64,000 nt of DNA, from the NCBI GenBank assembly GCA_963708735.1, contig CAVPTW010000036.1:62001-126000 (forward strand), given 5' to 3'. The notes beneath the pieces were generated by a model. The model was not told the origin of the DNA. It worked only from the letters and a program-made list of their open reading frames with translations, and searched no databases. Below are positions 47,566 to 55,425 of the stretch, piece by piece. The stretch is from JAGPUQ01 sp963708735. Its GTDB lineage: Bacteria > Pseudomonadota > Gammaproteobacteria > Pseudomonadales > Porticoccaceae. How positions within the stretch are numbered: the first letter of the stretch is position 1; each line of letters opens with the position of its first letter. The position numbers and the translations under genes are program-made.

Positions 47566-49581
47566 GTGCGGGTGTATCTGTGCGAGAAACCCTCGCAAGG
47601 CAAGGACATCGCCAGAGTGTTGGGCGCCCGGCAGCGCGGCAACGGCTGCTACAGCGGTTCGGGTATCACGGTGACCTGGTGCATCGGCCATCTTGTCGAG
47701 GCGGCACCGCCGGAAACCTACGGCGAGCAGTACAAGCACTGGTCCATCGAGCAGTTGCCTATTCTTCCCGAGCGCTGGCGCATCGAGGTCAAGGCCAAGA
47801 CCGCCGCGCAGTTCAAGATCGTGAAGCAGCTCGTCGCCCAGGCCGGCGAGCTGGTGATCGCCACCGACGCCGACCGCGAAGGCGAAATGATCGCGCGCGA
47901 GATCATCGATCTGTGCGGCTACCGTGGCCCGATCCAGAGGCTGTGGCTGTCGGCGCTCAACGATGCGTCGATCCGCAAGGCGCTGACTCAACTCAAGCCG
48001 GGTGGCGAAACGCTGCCACTGTATTTTTCCGCACTGGCCCGTTCGCGCGCGGACTGGCTGATCGGCATGAACCTGAGCCGCCTGTTCACGCTGCTGGGTC
48101 GGCGGTCCGGGTATCAGGGCGTGCTGTCGGTCGGTCGCGTACAGACACCGACACTGAAACTGGTGGTGGACCGCGACCGCGAGATCGCACGCTTCGTCTC
48201 CGTGCCCTATTGGACCATCGACATCACGCTGTCCCACGCGGGTCAGTCCTTCGCGGCAAGCTGGATGCCGCCCGACGGCACCACGGATGCAGCCGGTCGC
48301 TGCCTGCAGCAGCCAGTGGCGCAGCAGGCCGCCGACCGCATCCATGCGGGTCGTGAATCGAAGGTGCTGTCGGTGGAAACCGAGCGTGTGCGCGAAGCCG
48401 CGCCGCTGCCGTTCGACCTCGGTACCTTGCAGGAAGTGTGTTCGCGACGGCTCGGACTGGATGTGCAGGAGACGCTGGACATCGCGCAGTCCTTGTACGA
48501 AACACACAAGGCGACGACTTATCCTCGCAGTGACTCCGGCTACCTGCCCGAAAGCATGCTGGCCGAAGTGCCGACCGTGCTCGACGCACTGCTCGCCACC
48601 GATCCCAGCCTGCGCCCGTTGATCGACCGGCTCGACAGGACACAGCGCTCGCGCGTCTGGAACGACAGCAAGGTAACGGCGCACCACGGCATCATTCCCA
48701 CGCTGGAGCCTGCGAACCTCTCGGCCATGTCGGAGAAGGAGCTGGCGGTATACGCGCTGATCCGTGCGCACTACCTGGCGCAGTTCCTGCCGCATCACGA
48801 ATTCGACCGCACGCTGGTAGTGCTCGACTGCGCAGGGCAATCGTTACAGGCCGTCGGCAAACGGGTGATCGTGCCTGGCTGGCACCTGGCGCTCCCCGGC
48901 AAGGGGCAGGATGCGGCGGACGACGAGTCGGCCCAGCGCAGCCAGATCCTGCCGCCGCTGGACATCGGAGCGCGCTGCGGTGTCGAGCAGGTCGAACTGA
49001 AGGCACTGAAGACGCTGCCCCCCAAGCCTTACACCCAGGGCGAGCTGATCAGGGCGATGAAGGGTGTCGCCAAGCTGGTCACCGATCCACGGCTGAAGCA
49101 GAAGCTGAAGGAGACGACGGGTATCGGCACCGAGGCCACGCGCGCCGGCATCATCAACGGCCTGTTGGCTCGCGGCTATCTGGTGAAGAAGGGGCGCGCC
49201 ATCCGCGCATCGGATGCAGCCTTCACACTCATCGACGCGGTGCCGGCGGCGATCACCGACCCCGGCACGACGGCGATCTGGGAACAGGCCCTGGACATGA
49301 TCGAGGCCGGCCAGATGACGCTGGACACCTTCATCGACAAGCAATCGGCCTGGGTCGCGCAGTTGGTTCAGCAGTATCGCGGCACCGTCCTGTCGATCAA
49401 GCTGCCCGAAGGACCGGCCTGTCCGGTGTGCGGTGCGGCGACGCGCCAGCGCAACGGCAAGAACGGTGCCTTCTGGTCATGCAGCCGCTATCCCGACTGC
49501 AAGGGCACGCTGCCGGCCGAATCCTCGACGGGCAAGCGCAGGGCTTCGCGCCAGCGGCGCGTTGCGCCCAAGACATCCTGA
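47566..49581 (+). CDS. topB: DNA topoisomerase III
   Basis: Type IA topoisomerase of the ICE, 671 residues. The Toprim domain has MRVYLCEKPSQGKDIARVLG and the acidic ELVIATDADREGEMIAREI; the active-site Tyr lies in LSVGRVQTPTLKLVVDRD and the region around TTYPRSDSGYLPES. A Cys4 zinc finger is present at the C-terminus (CPVCGAATRQRNGKNGAFWSC). Start is the GTG at 47566 after AAGGAGG. It probably resolves DNA during transfer or replication of the excised element. Confidence 0.95.
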   Translation: MRVYLCEKPSQGKDIARVLGARQRGNGCYSGSGITVTWCIGHLVEAAPPETYGEQYKHWSIEQLPILPERWRIEVKAKTAAQFKIVKQLVAQAGELVIATDADREGEMIAREIIDLCGYRGPIQRLWLSALNDASIRKALTQLKPGGETLPLYFSALARSRADWLIGMNLSRLFTLLGRRSGYQGVLSVGRVQTPTLKLVVDRDREIARFVSVPYWTIDITLSHAGQSFAASWMPPDGTTDAAGRCLQQPVAQQAADRIHAGRESKVLSVETERVREAAPLPFDLGTLQEVCSRRLGLDVQETLDIAQSLYETHKATTYPRSDSGYLPESMLAEVPTVLDALLATDPSLRPLIDRLDRTQRSRVWNDSKVTAHHGIIPTLEPANLSAMSEKELAVYALIRAHYLAQFLPHHEFDRTLVVLDCAGQSLQAVGKRVIVPGWHLALPGKGQDAADDESAQRSQILPPLDIGARCGVEQVELKALKTLPPKPYTQGELIRAMKGVAKLVTDPRLKQKLKETTGIGTEATRAGIINGLLARGYLVKKGRAIRASDAAFTLIDAVPAAITDPGTTAIWEQALDMIEAGQMTLDTFIDKQSAWVAQLVQQYRGTVLSIKLPEGPACPVCGAATRQRNGKNGAFWSCSRYPDCKGTLPAESSTGKRRASRQRRVAPKTS

Positions 49582-49786
49582 TGCCAATGAACACCTCTGC
49601 CGCGCCGGGATTTCACTGACGGCGAGGCAAACCGTCCCGCGCCCCGTGGGACTCCCCAGCGCGCGTCTCCTTCTGCAACGGTGTGCGCGTTCCGCCTGGC
49701 CGATACAGGCCACGGGACGAGAAGGTCGTTTCTCCACGAATGGCGCTCGCCGCCATTCCATTGATCGGTGTTCCTTCCGTTGATCG

Positions 49787-49849
49787 CGAGGGGTCTCCTG
49801 ACGACTTGCCGGCCCTCCGGCGCTGCGCGAATCGTCAGGAGACCCCTCG
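49787..49849. repeat. 18-bp perfect inverted repeat with nested hairpin
   Basis: Arms 49787-49804 (CGAGGGGTCTCCTGACGA) and 49832-49849 pair without mismatch. The 27-nt loop itself folds (GCCGG/CCGGC). No T-run follows on either strand. It is the strongest inverted repeat in the window. A transfer-origin or stable-RNA role is possible; nothing decides it. Confidence 0.8.
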
Positions 49850-50028
49850 GGTCCACGGTACTCGGTGCCGGTGCCCGCCGGCGAAACAACGGGTTCCCTT
49901 TGTGCGCGGATGTGTGCCAGAGGTTTCCGGCCCCAGCCACGAAACGGGTCGGGTGAGATTGCTGGACCAGCGGCAGGCTTTGACGACGGCCACGCCCTGC
50001 AACAGCCCACGGGTGGTGATTCCTCCCC

Positions 50029-50050
50029 GCCGAAGGCTCGCGCCTTCGGC
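50029..50050 (+). terminator. hairpin with short T-tract
   Basis: Stem GCCGAAGG/CCTTCGGC, loop CTCGCG, followed by TGCTTTTCCC. It would end transcripts coming from topB or from the inverted-repeat region. Confidence 0.55.
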
Positions 50051-50177
50051 TGCTTTTCCCTTCACGCCATCCTTCGCTGCGCCGCCGCACCACACTCGGC
50101 AAGCAATCGGGCGATCACCGCGAGCGGATTTCGGCTCGCCAATGCACGCCAAGCCTCCGAACCTACACCCCATGCGC

Positions 50178-50245
50178 GCTGACCTCCGTCAGCACCATGC
50201 CCAGGCAGCTTCGGTCTTCAAAGCTGCGGCGCGGTTCTTCCGCGT
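50178..50245 (+). promoter_or_regulatory. three-hairpin repeated element, copy 1
   Basis: Three stems in a row: GCTGAC/GTCAGC, then the linker ACCATGCCCAG, GCAGCTT/AAGCTGC with loop CGGTCTTCA, and CGCGG/CCGCG. Copies at 52000-52066 and 56926-56991 share linker and loop but differ in stem sequence with pairing kept. It lies 137 bp before the gene at 50382. Confidence 0.75.
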
Positions 50246-50322
50246 TGACCGATCCAGTCCGCTTCGCATCGCTCCTGCGGACGATCGCCATGTCCTGGCG
50301 ACGATGCTTCGTTCCACCCCAC

Positions 50323-50360
50323 GGGAATCCGCTTCATCCCGTCGGGATGTGGCGCTTCCC
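50323..50360 (+). promoter_or_regulatory. nested leader hairpin
   Basis: Inner stem CATCCC-GTC-GGGATG inside outer arms GGGAA/TTCCC, then a pyrimidine-rich tract and the ribosome site AGGAG of the gene at 50382. Same layout as seven other leaders in this segment. Confidence 0.6.
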
Positions 50361-50381
50361 ATCCCTTCATAGGAGAGCACC

Positions 50382-50615
50382 ATGTCCTTCGATCCTGTCG
50401 CACTCAAGCCCACAGGCCCCTCGGGTCTGCTGGCGCTGGCGTATGTGGGCAAAAGCCTGCCCTTGCAGGTGCTGCGCAGTGCCACCGGGCACTACATCGG
50501 CACCTTCGACGACGACGGCCCCGTCTCCCGCGAGTCCGTCGAGTACTTCCCGAGCCACGAGGTCGCTCGCCATGCCCTGGAAACCGGCGCATGGACACAG
50601 CGCCAGTACCCGTGA
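50382..50615 (+). CDS. small ICE protein, unrecognised
   Basis: A 77-residue soluble protein (MSFDPVALKPTGPSGLLALA) with no known motif to me. It contains a beta-rich middle (LQVLRSATGHYIGTFDDDG) and ends GAWTQRQYP. AGGAGAGC precedes the ATG. It has its own structured leader and is followed after 33 bp by another unknown gene, so the two may form one unit. Confidence 0.6.
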   Translation: MSFDPVALKPTGPSGLLALAYVGKSLPLQVLRSATGHYIGTFDDDGPVSRESVEYFPSHEVARHALETGAWTQRQYP

Positions 50616-50648
50616 TCCCCATCCATCTGTCATCAGGAGAACCTCGTC

Positions 50649-51041
50649 ATGAATCCGATGAACGAGCAGGCGATCTTTGACGAGATCGCACGCAACGATC
50701 TGCACTTCTCGAAAGCCCCCGACGCCTTTTTCCACGCCTGGAAGCGCGGCGTCGAACTGGTCGGCCCCGGCCTGTTCGGCAACGGCACGCAGGAAGGTCT
50801 GGACCTGGCAGAGGACAAGTGGGACTTGTGCCCGAACGTCGCTGTCATCAAGAAGACCATCGGCGCCATGAGTTCCGGCGAAAGGGTCTTTCTCGCCGCG
50901 ATGGTGAGCTTCTACAACGCCAAGGACGGTGGTGCGCTGCTCAAGCGCGTTGGCGTCCACGGCCTGGCCGACCTGGGCGGCCTGGACCTGGAGCGACGCA
51001 AGATCATCGCCGCGCTGATCCTCAACTACACCGGCTGGTAA
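50649..51041 (+). CDS. ICE protein, unrecognised
   Basis: A 130-residue helical soluble protein. Notable segments are NDLHFSKAPDAFFHAWKRG, LCPNVAVIKKTIGAMSSGERVF and ERRKIIAALILNYTGW. AGGAGAACC precedes the ATG at 50649. I do not recognise a family. It is probably co-transcribed with the small gene just upstream. Confidence 0.65.
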   Translation: MNPMNEQAIFDEIARNDLHFSKAPDAFFHAWKRGVELVGPGLFGNGTQEGLDLAEDKWDLCPNVAVIKKTIGAMSSGERVFLAAMVSFYNAKDGGALLKRVGVHGLADLGGLDLERRKIIAALILNYTGW

Positions 51042-51092
51042 CAGCACCGGCGGACCGTCATCCGTGACGGGCACCGTTTCTTTCATCCCTCT

Positions 51093-51122
51093 GGGGTCGA
51101 TCCCCGGCAGGGGATCGGCTCC
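51093..51122 (+). promoter_or_regulatory. leader hairpin
   Basis: A continuous 13-bp hairpin: GGGGTC/GGCTCC stacked on GATCCCC-GGCA-GGGGATC, followed by GCCTTTCCTC and the ribosome site TGGAG of the gene at 51148. Confidence 0.65.
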
Positions 51123-51147
51123 GCCTTTCCTCTACTGGAGAACCATC

Positions 51148-51873
51148 ATGAACCCCAATGCCAATCCCGTTTCCAATCCCTTCGTCCGTGGCTACAACGG
51201 CCTTTCCATTCAGCGAATGATCGCCATCGCCTACGATGACGACTGCCCGCTGACCTATCTTCCGCTGCACGCCTCGCAGTCCCATCTGCGGGACGACCAG
51301 ATCCAGCGTTTTGAATGCGTCTTCTGCGACGACTTCACCTTGATCACTCAAGGCCAAGCCGTGCCGGATGAACTGGACGCTCAATGCCGGAACTATGGCA
51401 TCGCGCGCACGGTGATCTATGCCGTCATGGCGGACGACTTCGGGACGCCGGTGCATGTCGGCGATACCTATTCCGAGGAAGCCGCCCGCGACGTGGTGCG
51501 GCGTCTGACCTTCGACACCGGCCACTACAGCCGGTGCTGGGAGATCAGTTCCGGGCACCTTCCCGAGGAAACGATGCAGTACCTCGAAGACCTCGCGGAC
51601 ACGTCCACGCTCACCGGCCTGTTGTTTGAAGCCTTCAGGATTCCCGACAGCGATGCCGTGGGCGTGAAGTTGATCGCTACGCCCTGGACCGACGCCAATC
51701 TCGAAATCGTCGATGGCCGCAATGCCCAGGCGCTGCACAACGATCAGACGGATGCGTGCGTCCCCACGCCGCTGCTGAACGTGATGCACCTGGCCGCCAT
51801 GGCGGACGTGCGCATACTGGTCTTCGATCCGAACGCCGCGATACTGGACGACCTGCCTGTCTACGAAGACTGA
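51148..51873 (+). CDS. ICE protein, unrecognised (possibly DUF5983-like C-terminus)
   Basis: A 241-residue soluble acidic protein. The C-terminal ADVRILVFDPNAAILDDLPVYE resembles the end of DUF5983-type proteins as I remember them, but this is weak evidence. The middle has paired cysteines (FECVFCDDF) and the segment VIYAVMADDFGTPVHVG. Start chosen at the ATG after TGGAGAACCATC; the open frame extends upstream through the leader hairpin, which is unlikely to be coding. A terminator follows the stop. Confidence 0.65.
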   Translation: MNPNANPVSNPFVRGYNGLSIQRMIAIAYDDDCPLTYLPLHASQSHLRDDQIQRFECVFCDDFTLITQGQAVPDELDAQCRNYGIARTVIYAVMADDFGTPVHVGDTYSEEAARDVVRRLTFDTGHYSRCWEISSGHLPEETMQYLEDLADTSTLTGLLFEAFRIPDSDAVGVKLIATPWTDANLEIVDGRNAQALHNDQTDACVPTPLLNVMHLAAMADVRILVFDPNAAILDDLPVYED

Positions 51874-51886
51874 CCCTCTCCACCTT

Positions 51887-51905
51887 GAGCCCCTTCACGG
51901 GGCTC
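51887..51905 (+). terminator. intrinsic terminator
   Basis: Stem GAGCCCC/GGGGCTC with loop TTCAC, followed by TTTCTCTTT, 13 bp after the stop of the preceding gene. The remainder of the 365-bp spacer to 52239 holds the three-hairpin element copy 2, a further hairpin TTCGCCC/GGGCGAA at about 52105-52124, and a leader hairpin. Confidence 0.8.
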
Positions 51906-51999
51906 TTTCTCTTTGTGCCCCACAGAAATAGGGATGGCTGCGGAAGCCGATTGACGGTCGCCGGTTCGCCGCCGCCATGCCACGCTGCGGCCATGTTCC

Positions 52000-52066
52000 G
52001 CTGATCCGTCAGCAACATGCCCAGGTAGTCACGGTCTTCGAGGCTACGACGCGGTTCCGACCGCGT
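52000..52066 (+). promoter_or_regulatory. three-hairpin repeated element, copy 2
   Basis: Stems GCTGA-TCCG-TCAGC, GTAGTC/GGCTAC with loop ACGGTCTTCGA, and ACGCGGT-TCCG-ACCGCGT, with the linker AACATGCCCAG between the first two. Tetraloops of TCCG type recur. It lies 172 bp upstream of the DUF3577 gene. A DUF3577 RNA motif has been described by comparative genomics; I recall its existence but not its consensus, so identity is unproven. Confidence 0.8.
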
Positions 52067-52167
52067 GACCGATCCAGTTCGCACCAGCATCCCATGCGCG
52101 AACGTTCGCCCCTCCCAGGGCGAAGGATGCACAAGCAGTACCTGGATCGTTCGATCCATCAACCCGC

Positions 52168-52208
52168 GCGGGGGTTATGCCTCCCCGCCGGGGTGGGTGT
52201 GTCTCCGC
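52168..52208 (+). promoter_or_regulatory. nested leader hairpin
   Basis: Outer arms GCGGGG/CTCCGC around inner stem CCCC-GCC-GGGG, followed by CTTCTTGTCCC and the ribosome site TGGAG of the DUF3577 gene. Confidence 0.6.
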
Positions 52209-52238
52209 CTTCTTGTCCCTCAAGTCTGGAGATTCACC

Positions 52239-52766
52239 ATGACCACTTCATCCGAAAAGTCCTTCTTCGACCTGCACATCACCGGCCTCGGGTATCTCAA
52301 TCGCATCCGCGAAGTGAAGCCCAAGAAAGGCGATGCCTTCCTGGCCTGCGACATCGCAGCGCTCAATGGTCCCAGCGATAAGCCGGAGTACCGCCGTTTC
52401 GACGTGCGCGTATCCGGCAGCGAAGCGCAGCACCTGATCCGCCGTTGCGTCCCCGCCGTCGAGGCCGAACGCAAAGTGCTGATCGGCTTTCGTCTGGGCG
52501 ATCTGTGGACCGACATCTTCACCTACAGCAAGGGGAAGCGTGTCGGCGAACAGAGCGTCAGCCTGAAGGCCCGCCTGCTCTTCGTGAGCTGGATCAAGGT
52601 CGATGGCCAGCTCGTCTACAAGGCCGAACCCAAGGCCTCCGAGGAAACGGCTCGCGACGAAGCGCCCAGCGTTTCGAGCGAACCCGCTGTCCAGGATGCA
52701 CCCGCATCCGAGACGGTTTCCGACGACGAAGCAGCCGAAGTACCGGCGTTGGCCGAGTCGTTCTGA
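52239..52766 (+). CDS. STY4534 family ICE replication protein (DUF3577)
   Basis: A 175-residue protein of the DUF3577 / STY4534 family, a marker of this ICE class. Typical residues are FFDLHITGLGYLNRIREVK, DAFLACDIAALNGPSDK and YRRFDVRVSG, an OB-like pattern compatible with nucleic-acid binding. The C-terminal 45 residues are acidic and low-complexity. The ATG at 52239 follows TGGAGATTCACC. A terminator follows within 10 bp, so it is probably a single-gene unit controlled by its structured leader. Confidence 0.9.
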   Translation: MTTSSEKSFFDLHITGLGYLNRIREVKPKKGDAFLACDIAALNGPSDKPEYRRFDVRVSGSEAQHLIRRCVPAVEAERKVLIGFRLGDLWTDIFTYSKGKRVGEQSVSLKARLLFVSWIKVDGQLVYKAEPKASEETARDEAPSVSSEPAVQDAPASETVSDDEAAEVPALAESF

Positions 52767-52772
52767 ACCCAC

Positions 52773-52794
52773 AAGGCCCCCTCGCCGGGGCCTT
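52773..52794 (+). terminator. intrinsic terminator
   Basis: Stem AAGGCCCC/GGGGCCTT with loop CTCGCC, followed by GCTTCCTTTCC, seven bases after the DUF3577 stop. Confidence 0.7.
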
Positions 52795-52867
52795 GCTTCC
52801 TTTCCATCCAACGGGCCGCCGGTCTTTCCGATCGGCGTCTCGTAACCTCATCGTAAGGAGCTGACCC

Positions 52868-53479
52868 ATGATCACGCTTCCCGGCCAATTGGCCATCAAG
52901 ACCATCCACGGCAGGAACGGCGACTTCAACGTCGGCCGCCTCGCCACCTCCATCGGCGAGTTCGTCATCAAGAACGCCGAGCTGGACCAGTACCGCGAAG
53001 GCAAGTACGAGGGCGATTTCGTCATCACCGAGATTCGTCCTTCGACGTACAACACCAGCGGCCGCATGGTCATCGAGATCCGCGCGCACCTGGGCGGAAT
53101 GACCTTATCGAACATCGACCACCTGAGCCGCGATGAAGCCAACCGGCTGAGTCCGCAGGAAGTCGATCCGATCGACGAGGAAGCGCAGGCACCTGTCCCT
53201 TCCACTTCGGCACCTGCCGAAGCGAAGGCGGCAACGTCCAGCAATCCCCTGGTCGATACCACGCCGTTCGGCGCCGACGTTCCCGCCAAGCCGGCTTCCA
53301 AGCCGGTGACACAGGACGACGACGCCACGCTGTTCGGCGCTCTCTGGCCGCTGGGCGAGATCGTCAAGCTCGATGCCACCGTCGATCGCCGCCTGTTGCG
53401 TCAGCAACGGGACCGTCTCGGTGCCTTGGGCTACGAGTTCGCGCCGCTGTCCCAGGACTGGCATATCGCCTCCGCCTGA
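52868..53479 (+). CDS. DUF3275 family ICE protein
   Basis: A 203-residue protein of the DUF3275 family. The N-terminal half has LPGQLAIKTIHGRNGDFNVG, GEFVIKNAELDQYREGKYEG and FVITEIRPSTYNTSGRMVIE. A Pro/Ala-rich linker joins this to a C-terminal helical segment (LLRQQRDRLGALGYEF). TAAGGAG lies before the ATG. It follows the DUF3577 gene in this ICE class; the function is not known. Confidence 0.88.
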   Translation: MITLPGQLAIKTIHGRNGDFNVGRLATSIGEFVIKNAELDQYREGKYEGDFVITEIRPSTYNTSGRMVIEIRAHLGGMTLSNIDHLSRDEANRLSPQEVDPIDEEAQAPVPSTSAPAEAKAATSSNPLVDTTPFGADVPAKPASKPVTQDDDATLFGALWPLGEIVKLDATVDRRLLRQQRDRLGALGYEFAPLSQDWHIASA

Positions 53480-53485
53480 TCCCTC

Positions 53486-53502
53486 CGTCGCTTCCCGCGA
53501 CG
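53486..53502 (+). terminator. possible terminator
   Basis: Hairpin CGTCGC/GCGACG with loop TTCCC, six bases after the DUF3275 stop. No T-run follows, so it may be a processing or stability hairpin. Confidence 0.4.
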
Positions 53503-53514
53503 TTCCAACCACCC

Positions 53515-53550
53515 GCCGGGGTATTTCCCCCGTCGGGGGAGTGCTCCGGC
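53515..53550 (+). promoter_or_regulatory. nested leader hairpin with T-tract
   Basis: Outer arms GCCGGGG/CTCCGGC around CCCCC-GTC-GGGGG, followed directly by six T residues, then CACAGGAG of the gene at 53572. The structure has all parts of an intrinsic terminator placed in a 5' leader, which suggests attenuation. Confidence 0.7.
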
Positions 53551-53571
53551 TTTTTTCACAGGAGAACTCCC

Positions 53572-53952
53572 ATGGGCTGGTATTTCTCGCGGCAAACCCG
53601 CGACCAACTGATCCGCGAACTGATCGAACCGCAGGAGGGCGAAAAGGCTCGCTCGGAGGTCATCGCCCACGCCCTGCGCGGCAACGTGCTGTGGTCCGTG
53701 GTGCGCATCACCGCCAAGCAGGCGGGATTCATGAAGCTCGCTGCCGGCGATTCCATCAACGTCATCCGTTGCGACCTGCTGCAAGGCTCGGGTGGCGAAT
53801 GGGGCCACAAGCCCCTGGATGAATCCATGCACCCCTACTACTACTCGTGCCCGTTGCGCTATCTCGACATGGCGCCGGTGCAATCCCCCGAGTGGCGGGA
53901 AGGCGTACTCGCTCATCACGCACGTCGTCGCACGCCAGCGGCGGTGGCCTGA
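53572..53952 (+). CDS. ICE protein, unrecognised
   Basis: A 126-residue soluble protein beginning MGWYFSRQTRDQLIRELIEPQ. It has a basic helical N-terminus, a middle with RGNVLWSVVRITAKQ and an aromatic patch HPYYYSCPLRYLDMAP. I do not recognise a confident family. CAGGAGAACTCCC precedes the ATG. The next small gene follows after 18 bp and may be co-transcribed. Confidence 0.65.
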   Translation: MGWYFSRQTRDQLIRELIEPQEGEKARSEVIAHALRGNVLWSVVRITAKQAGFMKLAAGDSINVIRCDLLQGSGGEWGHKPLDESMHPYYYSCPLRYLDMAPVQSPEWREGVLAHHARRRTPAAVA

Positions 53953-53970
53953 GCACGGGAGGTACACGTC

Positions 53971-54231
53971 ATGGACTCGATCCTGGCCGCCCTCCCGGCA
54001 TCGTTGCTGCGCCTCGTCGAAGATCAGTTGTCCAACAACGAAGTTTCCTCCGACGAGGAACTGCTCGATCACTTCATCAGCGACGGTCTCACCGAGGAAC
54101 AGGCACGGCAGGCGTTGACCTACCGCGACCAGTACCTCGCCAACCTCTACCTGGACGGTTTCACACCGATCCTCAAGGGGAGCGAAGCGCTTCGCTTCAA
54201 CCCCTACAGCCGGCAATTCGAGCCGGACTGA
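53971..54231 (+). CDS. small ICE protein, unrecognised
   Basis: An 86-residue acidic, largely helical protein (MDSILAALPASLLRLVEDQL) with the segment DHFISDGLTEEQARQALTYRD and a C-terminal tail NPYSRQFEPD. GGGAGG lies upstream of the ATG. No family recognised. It probably shares a transcript with the gene at 53572. Confidence 0.6.
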   Translation: MDSILAALPASLLRLVEDQLSNNEVSSDEELLDHFISDGLTEEQARQALTYRDQYLANLYLDGFTPILKGSEALRFNPYSRQFEPD

Positions 54232-54283
54232 ACCGCAGGCCCGTGCTTCACGGGGCTGCATTCCTCTTTACCTGACCCACCCA

Positions 54284-54302
54284 GGCCCTGCCCCGCAGGG
54301 CC
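54284..54302 (+). terminator. intrinsic terminator
   Basis: Perfect stem GGCCCTGC/GCAGGGCC, loop CCC, followed by TTTCTTTG, 52 bp after the stop at 54231. A weaker hairpin (CCCGTG/CACGGG) precedes it at about 54240-54254. Confidence 0.75.
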
Positions 54303-54383
54303 TTTCTTTGTCCCATGCAATCGCACGCATCCGGCTTTTGGCCTCTCGATGCCGATTGCTCCAATCCTCAAAAGGAGATAGTC

Positions 54384-55211
54384 ATGAAACTCGCATCCCG
54401 CTTTTCTTATCGTTCTCCGGTGCTGCGCTCGGATCACCCGTTGTCGGATGATCAGATCCGCACCGTCGCCCCATCCATCTTCGCGGAGACCCCGCACGAA
54501 AGCCGTTCCCAGCGCTACAGCTACATCCCGACCGCGGCCGTGTTGACGGAGCTGCGCAGGGAGGGGTTCCAACCGTTCATGGTGTGCCAGACACGTGTGC
54601 GCCACGAGGATCGTCGTGACTACACCAAGCACATGCTGCGGCTTCGTCATGCGAGCCAGATCAATGGCACCGAGGCGAGCGAGATAATTCTGCTCAACTC
54701 GCACGACGGCACCAGCAGCTATCAGATGCTGGCGGGCATGTTCCGCTTCGTCTGCCAGAACGGCCTGGTGTGCGGCGACACCTTCGCCGACGTTCGTGTT
54801 CCTCACAAGGGCAACGTCACCGATCACGTCATCGAGGGCGCCTACGAGGTCTTGCAGGGTTTCGAGCAAGTGCAACACTCGCGCGATGCCATGGGTGCCA
54901 TCACACTCGACGACGGTGAGGCCGAGGTCTTCGCCAGATCGGCGTTGACCCTCAAGTACGATGATCCCGGCAAGACCTTGCCGATCACGGAGAGTCAGGT
55001 TCTGCGGCCACGTCGTTTCGACGACAACCGTTCGGACCTGTGGTCCACCTTCAATCGAGTGCAGGAGAACCTCGTCAAAGGCGGCCTGACCGGCCGTACC
55101 GCGAACGGGCGCCAGCAACGCACGCGGCCCGTTCAAGGCATCGACCAGAACGTCCGGCTGAACCGGGCGCTCTGGCTGCTGGCGGAAGGTCTGCGTCAGT
55201 TGAAAGCCTGA
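54384..55211 (+). CDS. DUF932 domain protein
   Basis: A 275-residue protein of the DUF932 (phage/plasmid-like) family. Recognisable parts are SRFSYRSPVLRSDHPLSDDQI, LRRASQ-like HMLRLRHASQINGTEASEII, NSHDGTSSYQMLAGMFRFVC and NGLVCGDTFADVRVPHKG. AAAGGAGATAG precedes the ATG at 54384. These proteins are widespread on plasmids and ICEs, with no settled function. A strong terminator follows the stop. Confidence 0.88.
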   Translation: MKLASRFSYRSPVLRSDHPLSDDQIRTVAPSIFAETPHESRSQRYSYIPTAAVLTELRREGFQPFMVCQTRVRHEDRRDYTKHMLRLRHASQINGTEASEIILLNSHDGTSSYQMLAGMFRFVCQNGLVCGDTFADVRVPHKGNVTDHVIEGAYEVLQGFEQVQHSRDAMGAITLDDGEAEVFARSALTLKYDDPGKTLPITESQVLRPRRFDDNRSDLWSTFNRVQENLVKGGLTGRTANGRQQRTRPVQGIDQNVRLNRALWLLAEGLRQLKA

Positions 55212-55216
55212 CCTTC

Positions 55217-55250
55217 AAGCGGATCATGCCTCATGCGGCATGGTCCGCTT
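55217..55250 (+). terminator. strong intrinsic terminator
   Basis: A 12-bp stem GCGGATCATGCC/GGCATGGTCCGC (one wobble) extended by AA/TT, loop TCATGC, then a run of T residues interrupted by one G (to about 55262). It ends the DUF932 unit and insulates the foreign-looking gene downstream. Confidence 0.9.
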
Positions 55251-55425
55251 TTTTTGTTTTTTACTAACCTGCGAGGGTGATAGTCTCAAAACGATCTGAT
55301 GCTGTCCGTCACATCTATGCGACGCCGTCATTTTTGAATGCGGATGCCCAAAAGCCAGGGCGGCCGTTGTACGCCCGCAGATGAACAGTTAGACGATTGG
55401 GATCATCTGAAACGGAGAACCGCGT

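Larger units (their letters stand above)
49582..50381. other. 800-bp gene-free region downstream of topB
   Basis: No convincing protein gene on either strand. It contains a direct repeat of TTGATCG (49761, 49780), an 18-bp perfect inverted repeat (49787-49849), a GCCGAAGG/CCTTCGGC hairpin with a T-run (50029-50050), the first copy of the three-hairpin element (50178-50245) and a nested leader hairpin (50323-50360). The length and structure are consistent with a transfer origin, structural RNA or regulatory leader. Confidence 0.6.

Noticed and set aside
49582..50372. Overlapping frames of 100-230 residues in the gap after topB
   Set aside because: All run through strong inverted repeats and the three-hairpin element, are Arg/Pro-rich, and lack motifs; a structural or regulatory role fits better.
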